Positions 58,902 through 64,000 of a DNA stretch of 64,000 nt are shown one piece after another. The first letter of the stretch is position 1, and every line of letters starts with the position of its first letter. Where the stretch lies: positions 62,001 to 126,000 of the forward strand of contig JBCCHV010000007.1 of NCBI GenBank assembly GCA_039028635.1. The letters are read 5' to 3'. The notes beneath the pieces were generated by a model. It ran no database searches. It was not told the origin of the DNA and saw nothing but the letters and a program-made list of their open reading frames with translations. Both the position numbers and the translations under genes were made by a program. This DNA comes from Acidobacteriota bacterium. Its GTDB lineage: Bacteria; Acidobacteriota; Thermoanaerobaculia; Multivoradales; JBCCEF01.

Positions 58902-59807
58902 ATGCGTTTCCTCGACCGAGCGATCGTGGCCTCGATGCCACTGGTGCCCCGTTTCCTGATCGGTCGGGTGGCGGCACGCTATGTCGCCGGCGAGACCCTC
59001 GATTCCGCCCTCGACACCATTCGCGAGCTCAATGCTGATGGTGCGCGGGCGACCCTCGACCTGCTCGGCGAGGAGGTGACGGACCGCGCCAAGGCCGAGT
59101 CCGCCACCGACGAGTACATTCGCGTTCTCGAGGCCATCGCCAGCAACGGAGTCGACTCGAACGTTTCCGTCAAACCCACCATGCTCGGGCTCAAGATCGA
59201 TGAAGATTTTTGCGGCGAGCAGATTGAACGCCTGGTGGCAGCCGCCGCCGGGCATCAGAACTTCGTCCGCCTCGACATGGAGGACCGCACCTGCACCGAC
59301 GGGACGCTGCGCATCTACCACCAGCTGCGGCAGCGCTATTCCAACGTCGGTGTGGTGCTGCAGGCCTACATGCGGCGAACCCTCGACGACATCGCCGCGG
59401 TGGCCGGAAAGGGCTCCAATGTCCGGCTCTGCAAGGGCATTTATGTCGAGCCCCGGTCGGTGGCCTGGAAAGGCTACGAGACCATCCGCCTCAACTTCCT
59501 CGCCGCCCTCGAGAAGCTCTTGCGCCAAGGCACCTACGTCGGCATTGCGACCCATGACGAGTACCTCGCCTGCGGCGCCGTGGCGTTGCTCGACAAGCTG
59601 GAGGTGCCGCGGGAGCGCTACGAGTTCCAAATGCTCCTCGGGGTCGACGGTGAGCTGCGCCGAATCCTGCTGGAAGGAGGCCATCCCTTGCGGGTCTATG
59701 TTCCCTACGGTCGCGAGTGGTACGCGTACTCCCTGCGCCGTCTGCGCGAGAATCCGGAGATCGCTCGTCACGTCACGATGGCGATGATTCGGAGGCGAGG
59801 GCTGTGA
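58902..59807 (+). CDS. Proline dehydrogenase (monofunctional)
   Basis: The 301-residue FAD protein matches PRODH: SNVSVKPTMLGL, FVRLDMEDRTCTDGTL, VGVVLQAYMRRTLDDI, VRLCKGIYVEP, IATHDEYL, YEFQMLLGV and VYVPYGREWYAYSLRRLRE. It oxidises proline to pyrroline-5-carboxylate and passes electrons to the respiratory chain. No fused P5C dehydrogenase domain is present. Its stop overlaps the ProC start by 4 nt (GTGA), an odd pairing because ProC runs the opposite reaction. Confidence 0.94.
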   Translation: MRFLDRAIVASMPLVPRFLIGRVAARYVAGETLDSALDTIRELNADGARATLDLLGEEVTDRAKAESATDEYIRVLEAIASNGVDSNVSVKPTMLGLKIDEDFCGEQIERLVAAAAGHQNFVRLDMEDRTCTDGTLRIYHQLRQRYSNVGVVLQAYMRRTLDDIAAVAGKGSNVRLCKGIYVEPRSVAWKGYETIRLNFLAALEKLLRQGTYVGIATHDEYLACGAVALLDKLEVPRERYEFQMLLGVDGELRRILLEGGHPLRVYVPYGREWYAYSLRRLRENPEIARHVTMAMIRRRGL

Positions 59808-60619
59808 ACGTTTCGGCACCGCGTCGCCTGGCGGTCATCGGCGCCGGCAAGATGGGGGAGACCCTGGCCCGGGCGCTGATCGAGTCGCAGTTGCTGGCGC
59901 CGGAGGCGGTGGTGGCGACGGCGCGCCATCAGCGCACCCTCGATCAGGTCGGCGGCGCCTTGCGAGTGACCACCACCCTCGACAACACCGAGGCGGTGGC
60001 GGCTGCCGATGTGGTGCTTTTGTGCGTCAAGCCACAGAGTGCCGAGGCGGTCCTCAGTGAGCTCTCGGAGGTGCTCGAGCCGGGGCAGTTGCTGGTTTCG
60101 ATTCTCGCCGGAGTCACTCTCGAGGACATCGAACGACGGCTGCGGCCGGGCGTTGCCGTGGTGCGTGCCATGCCCAACACGGCCAGCCTGGTGCGCGCCG
60201 GTATGACCGCCCTCTGCGGCGGCCGCCAGGCCAGCGCCGAGCAGGTCGCCCTGGCTCGCTCGCTGTTCGATCGTGTCGGCCGGACGGTGGTCCTCGACGA
60301 GCGCTACTTCGATGCCGTGACCGGGCTCAGCGCCAGCGGTCCGGCTTTTCTCTACGTCGTCATCGAAGCCCTCGCCGAAGGCGGAGTCAAGGCCGGGCTG
60401 CCGCGCAAGGTGGCGATCGAGCTGGCCTCCCAGGCCTGTCTCGGGGCCGGCCAGATGGTGCTCGAGACGGGCAGTCATCCGGCGTTGCTCAAGGACGCCG
60501 TCACCACCCCGGCCGGTTGCACCGTCGACGGCATCCTCAAGCTCGAGGAGGGCGGTCTGCGGGTCACCCTGATCAAGGCCGTTTCGGAGGCGGCGGCGCG
60601 CGCCCGCGAGCTCGGTTGA
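59804..60619 (+). CDS. proC: Pyrroline-5-carboxylate reductase
   Basis: The Rossmann motif VIGAGKMGETLA (near residue 10), AADVVLLCVKPQ, RAMPNTASLVRAGMTAL, TGLSASGPAFLYVVIEAL and TTPAGCTVDGI are all typical of ProC. The 271-residue enzyme reduces P5C to proline with NAD(P)H. GTG 59804 is set by the GTGA overlap with proline dehydrogenase and the conserved start. Confidence 0.95.
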   Translation: MNVSAPRRLAVIGAGKMGETLARALIESQLLAPEAVVATARHQRTLDQVGGALRVTTTLDNTEAVAAADVVLLCVKPQSAEAVLSELSEVLEPGQLLVSILAGVTLEDIERRLRPGVAVVRAMPNTASLVRAGMTALCGGRQASAEQVALARSLFDRVGRTVVLDERYFDAVTGLSASGPAFLYVVIEALAEGGVKAGLPRKVAIELASQACLGAGQMVLETGSHPALLKDAVTTPAGCTVDGILKLEEGGLRVTLIKAVSEAAARARELG

Positions 60620-61362
60620 CCGCCAGTCCTTCCTCCTCCTCGACCGTGACCACTCTGCAGCCGACCCTGCGGGCGGCCCTCATCCAGGTCCGTCAGCACG
60701 CCGCCGCCGAAGCCCAGGAGCAGCGCTGCTTCCTGGCTCGCTGTGGCTTCCGGCCGGAGCAGCTGCGCTGCTTCAATGCCGTGCGGGAGCCCCTCGACTG
60801 GCACCAGATCGCCGATGCCGACGTTCTCTTCGTGGGTGGGGCCGGCGAGTTTTCGGTCACCCAGAAGGAGCCTTTCATGGCGTCCCTGAGCGCCATCGTC
60901 GAGCGCTGGATCGAGGACCGTCGTCCCTTCCTCGGCTCCTGCTGGGGCCACCAGCTACTGGCGGTTCTCGCCGGCGGCCAGGTGGTCACCGATCCCTCCC
61001 GGGAAGAGATTGGCACGCTGCCCATCTTCCTCACCGCGGCGGGCCGCCGAGATCCGGTCTTCGCCGGCATGCCGGAGCGTTTCGAAGTCCACCTCGGTCA
61101 CCACGACCGGGTCTCCGAGCTGCCCGCTGGAGCCCTCGAGCTGGCGGCTTCGGAGCGCTGTCCCAACCAGGTCTTTCGGCTGGGCGATCGGCCGGCCTAC
61201 GGCACCCAGTTTCACAGCGAGATGAGTCGCGCCGACATGCGGGCTCGGCTCGAGATCTATCGCGAGGGCTACCTGCGGCCGGGGCAGGAGATCGACGATC
61301 TGGTGGCGCCGACGCCGGAGGCCGAGACGCTGCTCGAGCGTTTCCTCGCCGCCTGGACCTGA
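60616..61362 (+). CDS. Class I glutamine amidotransferase-like protein
   Basis: The catalytic triad is visible: Cys in GSCWGHQLLAVLAGG (near residue 109) and His-Glu in YGTQFHSEMS (near 203). FVGGAGEFSVT fits the oxyanion strand. The 248-residue protein is a free-standing GATase such as the GMP-synthase-type family. It is translated from a TTG overlapping the proC stop; GTG 60646 is the alternative. The acceptor reaction is unknown. Confidence 0.82.
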   Translation: MTASPSSSSTVTTLQPTLRAALIQVRQHAAAEAQEQRCFLARCGFRPEQLRCFNAVREPLDWHQIADADVLFVGGAGEFSVTQKEPFMASLSAIVERWIEDRRPFLGSCWGHQLLAVLAGGQVVTDPSREEIGTLPIFLTAAGRRDPVFAGMPERFEVHLGHHDRVSELPAGALELAASERCPNQVFRLGDRPAYGTQFHSEMSRADMRARLEIYREGYLRPGQEIDDLVAPTPEAETLLERFLAAWT

Positions 61363-61481
61363 CTGCCGGCGGGCGCCCTTCGTTGACCTGTTCCCGAGGC
61401 CGGTGATAGCTTGTCGGCGACTGGATCAATCGTAGAGCTGCGCCTGAATTCGGCGCCCTTCCGAGACCCGCTGACCCTGCC

Positions 61482-62516
61482 ATGAGAGACCCGAGAGAGC
61501 GCGAGCACGACACCGATCCTTCGGGACCTGGCTCCGACACGGACAACCTCGACATCTCGAGCCTGCAGGAGAGTGGGCTGACCCAGGCCTACGAGACCAC
61601 CGAGCACGGAGTGGTCGACGAAGATGTCACCGGTAGCGATGTCGAGGCCAACCTCATTCTGATCGCCCATCCCGATGGTCAGCGCCTCGGCACTCGCCTG
61701 CGCATGACCTCCGGGACCAGCCTCGAAGTCGGCCGCGCGCCGAGCTCGGACATCTCGTTGCCGGAGGTTTTGTCGATCTCGCGCCAGCACGCCCGCATCC
61801 ATTACCGTGGCCGGCGGGTGGCTCTGGAGGACCTCGGCAGCACCAACGGCACCTACGTCAACGGTCAGCTGATCAACGGACCGACGGTTCTGCACAGCGG
61901 CGACCGTTTCCAGGTGGCGGCGGTGCATTTCAAGTTTCTCCACGAGCAGGATCCGGAGCACGCCTACTACGAGACCATCTACGATCTGATGACCCGCGAT
62001 GGTCTGACCGAGATCTTCAACAAGCGCAAGTACGAGGAAGAAGCAGAGCGCGAGTTCGCCCGCGCTGTGCGCCACGATCGGCCTCTCAGCTTGATCATGT
62101 TCGATCTCGACGATTTCAAGCTGATCAACGACAACTACGGGCATCTGTGTGGCGACTTCGTGCTCAAGCAGGTGACCTCTCTGGTGCGCGAGCTGATTCG
62201 CCCGGAGCAGGTCTTCGCACGCGTCGGAGGCGACGAGTTCGTGATCCTGGCGCCGGAGACGGACTCGCAGGGGGCGGTGGCGCTGGCCTCGAAGCTGCGC
62301 GAGCGCATCGCCGGCCTCGAGTATCACTACTGCGATTTCACGGTTTCGGTGACCTGCTCCTTCGGCGTCGCCCAGTTCGAAACCGGCATGGTGCAGCGCG
62401 AAGACCTCTACGAAGCGGCCGATCAGGCGCTCTTCCTCTCCAAGCGAGCGGGGCGCAATCGGGTCACCTTGGCCGCCGCCTCGGCGGACACGGACGGCCC
62501 GGGCATTCCTTCCTAG
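61482..62516 (+). CDS. FHA-domain diguanylate cyclase
   Basis: An acidic N-terminal tail (about 1-55) is followed by an FHA domain (about 58-150; LEVGRAPSSDISLP, SISRQHARIHY, DLGSTNGTYVNG) that binds phosphothreonine, and a GGDEF domain (about 165-330) with the intact GGDEF at 249-253. The RxxD inhibitory site before GGDEF is absent. It should make c-di-GMP in response to Ser/Thr phosphorylation, linking it to kinases such as the one at 3.1 kb. recN follows after 14 nt. Confidence 0.93.
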   Translation: MRDPREREHDTDPSGPGSDTDNLDISSLQESGLTQAYETTEHGVVDEDVTGSDVEANLILIAHPDGQRLGTRLRMTSGTSLEVGRAPSSDISLPEVLSISRQHARIHYRGRRVALEDLGSTNGTYVNGQLINGPTVLHSGDRFQVAAVHFKFLHEQDPEHAYYETIYDLMTRDGLTEIFNKRKYEEEAEREFARAVRHDRPLSLIMFDLDDFKLINDNYGHLCGDFVLKQVTSLVRELIRPEQVFARVGGDEFVILAPETDSQGAVALASKLRERIAGLEYHYCDFTVSVTCSFGVAQFETGMVQREDLYEAADQALFLSKRAGRNRVTLAAASADTDGPGIPS

Positions 62517-62530
62517 CCCGCCGGCCGGAG

Positions 62531-64000
62531 ATGCTGCGCGAGCTTCACATCCGCAACCTGGCGGTCGTCGCCGAAGCTTCCCTCGAGCTCACCACCGGGC
62601 TGCATGTGCTCACCGGTGAGACCGGCGCCGGCAAGTCCATCGTGGTCGATTCCCTCGGCCTGCTCGCCGGGGCTCGCGCCGTCAGCGACCTCATCCGCAC
62701 CGGTGCCGAGACCTTGTCGGTGGCCGGCGTCTTTGCCCCCGGCGGCGACGACTGGCGGGGCATCCTGGAGGCGGCCGGCCTCGACGCCGATGGCGATGAG
62801 CTGCTGGTCCGTCGCGAGATCAGCCGTAGCGGCCGCAACCGCATCTTCGTCAACGATCACCCCGCGACCCTCAAGGTGCTCGGCGAGCTGGCGCCCCACC
62901 TGCTGCGCATTCATGGTCAGCGCGACGAACTCGGGTTGGTCGATCCCGAGCTGCAGCGCGAATGGCTCGATCGCAGCGGCGGTGAGGCGGCGGAGCGCTT
63001 ACGCCAGCGGGTCGGCGAGGCCTATTTCGCCTGGCACCGCCTGACCGGCGGCCTCGAGAAGCTCTCCGGGGACGAGGCGGCGCGGCAAGAGCGCCTCGAC
63101 CTGCTGTCCTTCCAAGCCGCCGAGATCGAGGCCGCTCGGCTGCAGGCCGGCGAAGCGGTGGCGTTGCGCCAGGAGCGCGAAGTGTTGCGTCACGCCGAGG
63201 CCATCCAGCAGGCCCTCGCCGAGTCCTATGAGCTGCTCTTCGAGGGCGAGGGGGCGGCCGTCGACCGGGTGGCGCGCAGCGAGTCGTTGCTCGCCGGGGT
63301 GGCGAGCTGGGAGCCGACCGCCGACGAGTGGGGGCGCGAGCTGGCGGAAGCGCGGGTGCGGCTGGAAGAAGCGGCCGATGCCCAGCGCCGACGTCTGGAA
63401 GCTCTGGAAGCGGATCCGGCGCGGCTCGATTTCGTCGAGGAGCGGCTTGCCTCCATCGAGCGTTTGTTGCGCAAGCATCGGGTGGAGACCTGTGCCGAGC
63501 TCCTCGCCCTCGGCGAGACGATGCGAGGCGAGATCACCGCCCTGCAAGCGGCGGAAGAAGAACGCGCCGGCCTCGAGGCGCGGGCCGCCGAGGCCCTCGA
63601 AACCTATCGCCGGGTCGCCGACGAGCTGTCGGCCGGGCGTCGCGAGTGGCGCCAGAACCTGGTCGCCGGCATCGAGCAGGAGCTGGTCGGGTTGGGCCTC
63701 GAGAAGGCGCGGTTGGGCATCGACCTCGAGGCTCGACCGTTGGCCGCTAGCCCCCTCGAAGTGGGCGCCGAGAGAGTCGAGTTCGGCCCTGCCGGCTTCG
63801 ACCAGGTGGTCTTTCAGTTCGCTCCCAATCCGGGCGAGGAAGCTCGCCCCCTGGCGGCGATCGCTTCCGGCGGCGAGCTGTCGCGCATTTATCTCGCGCT
63901 GCAGCTCGCGGCGCGCGACGATGCCGGGCCGACGCTGGTCTTCGACGAGGTCGACACCGGCATCGGCGGAGCCCAGGCGGCGGGCTTGGGGCGCAAGCTG
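62531..64000 (+). CDS. recN: DNA repair protein RecN (3' truncated by window edge)
   Basis: The SMC-like ATPase head starts with LHIRNLAVVAE and Walker A TGETGAGKS (28-36). HGQRDELGLVDPELQ follows, then an antiparallel coiled coil (about 150-400), then the signature ASGGELSRIYLAL and Walker B TLVFDEVDTGIGG close to the cut. 490 residues are visible; RecN is usually about 550. It binds and bridges DNA ends in double-strand-break repair. ATG 62531 lies 14 nt after the FHA-GGDEF stop, with GGCCGGAG as ribosome site. Confidence 0.94.
   Translation, partial: MLRELHIRNLAVVAEASLELTTGLHVLTGETGAGKSIVVDSLGLLAGARAVSDLIRTGAETLSVAGVFAPGGDDWRGILEAAGLDADGDELLVRREISRSGRNRIFVNDHPATLKVLGELAPHLLRIHGQRDELGLVDPELQREWLDRSGGEAAERLRQRVGEAYFAWHRLTGGLEKLSGDEAARQERLDLLSFQAAEIEAARLQAGEAVALRQEREVLRHAEAIQQALAESYELLFEGEGAAVDRVARSESLLAGVASWEPTADEWGRELAEARVRLEEAADAQRRRLEALEADPARLDFVEERLASIERLLRKHRVETCAELLALGETMRGEITALQAAEEERAGLEARAAEALETYRRVADELSAGRREWRQNLVAGIEQELVGLGLEKARLGIDLEARPLAASPLEVGAERVEFGPAGFDQVVFQFAPNPGEEARPLAAIASGGELSRIYLALQLAARDDAGPTLVFDEVDTGIGGAQAAGLGRKL

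Overview
The window is GC-rich bacterial chromosome with densely packed genes and many 1-4 nt stop/start overlaps (ATGA, GTGA, TTGA, TGATG). Gene content points to Acidobacteriota, probably Thermoanaerobaculia or a relative. The clues are a VWFA-related protein of the acidobacterial type, a TPR protein with an N-terminal HX4CX2C motif, an IPTL-CTERM-like sorting tail, a PEGA-type Ser/Thr kinase and several outer-membrane or secreted proteins. The phylum is an inference; no rRNA gene is present.

Layout. 0-1.1 kb: the 3' part of a large serine recombinase whose frame runs antisense into a tRNA-Ala(CGC) gene, so this is probably the edge of an integrated element. 1.3-8 kb: DUF883-like membrane protein, metallophosphoesterase, then a coupled operon of DUF2007 protein, PEGA-type kinase and an active/inactive M16 peptidase pair. 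8-10.5 kb: secreted Cys-rich protein and an MBL-fold hydrolase. 10.5-15.4 kb: complete 2-oxoacid dehydrogenase operon (E3, E1 alpha, E1 beta, E2) with a strong terminator. 15.5-17.2 kb: hairpin-rich gap, TrmJ-like methyltransferase and a beta-barrel protein. 17.7-22.7 kb: glutamate dehydrogenase, phytase-like lipoprotein and HerA-like ATPase. 22.8-30 kb, mostly minus strand: secreted P-domain/DUF11 protein, a 219-bp MITE-like repeat, ManC, anti-sigma, ECF sigma and a GreA-domain fusion. 30-34 kb: RodZ-like protein flanked by two paralogous helical-repeat proteins, then a J-domain/TPR protein and a PP2C phosphatase. 34-39 kb, minus strand: VWFA protein, FadB-like protein with a degenerate dehydrogenase half, long-chain acyl-CoA ligase and tRNA-Pro(CGG). 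39.5-49.8 kb: POT peptide transporter, secreted M28 peptidase with propeller and PDZ domain, alpha/beta hydrolase, DoxX protein, BtuF-like protein, MOSC protein, LolA-like protein and a YyaL/DsbD-N fusion. 49.8-54.6 kb: nadA-nadB-nadC and lipA. 54.6-64 kb: an AT-richer gap, a 77-aa exported peptide beside a Zn-motif/TPR protein, a GNAT enzyme, a BoxB/PaaA-like di-iron protein, proline dehydrogenase-ProC-amidotransferase, an FHA-GGDEF diguanylate cyclase and truncated recN.

How genes fit together. LipA can supply the lipoyl group for the E2 at 14 kb. The nad genes form the whole aspartate-to-NaMN route. The POT transporter and secreted M28 peptidase, glutamate dehydrogenase and the proline genes suggest growth on peptides and amino acids. 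A GGAACTT-N16-GTCTCT motif in front of the ECF sigma gene suggests autoregulation. The least explained loci are the RodZ/helical-repeat/J-protein/PP2C cluster and the exported-peptide/TPR pair.
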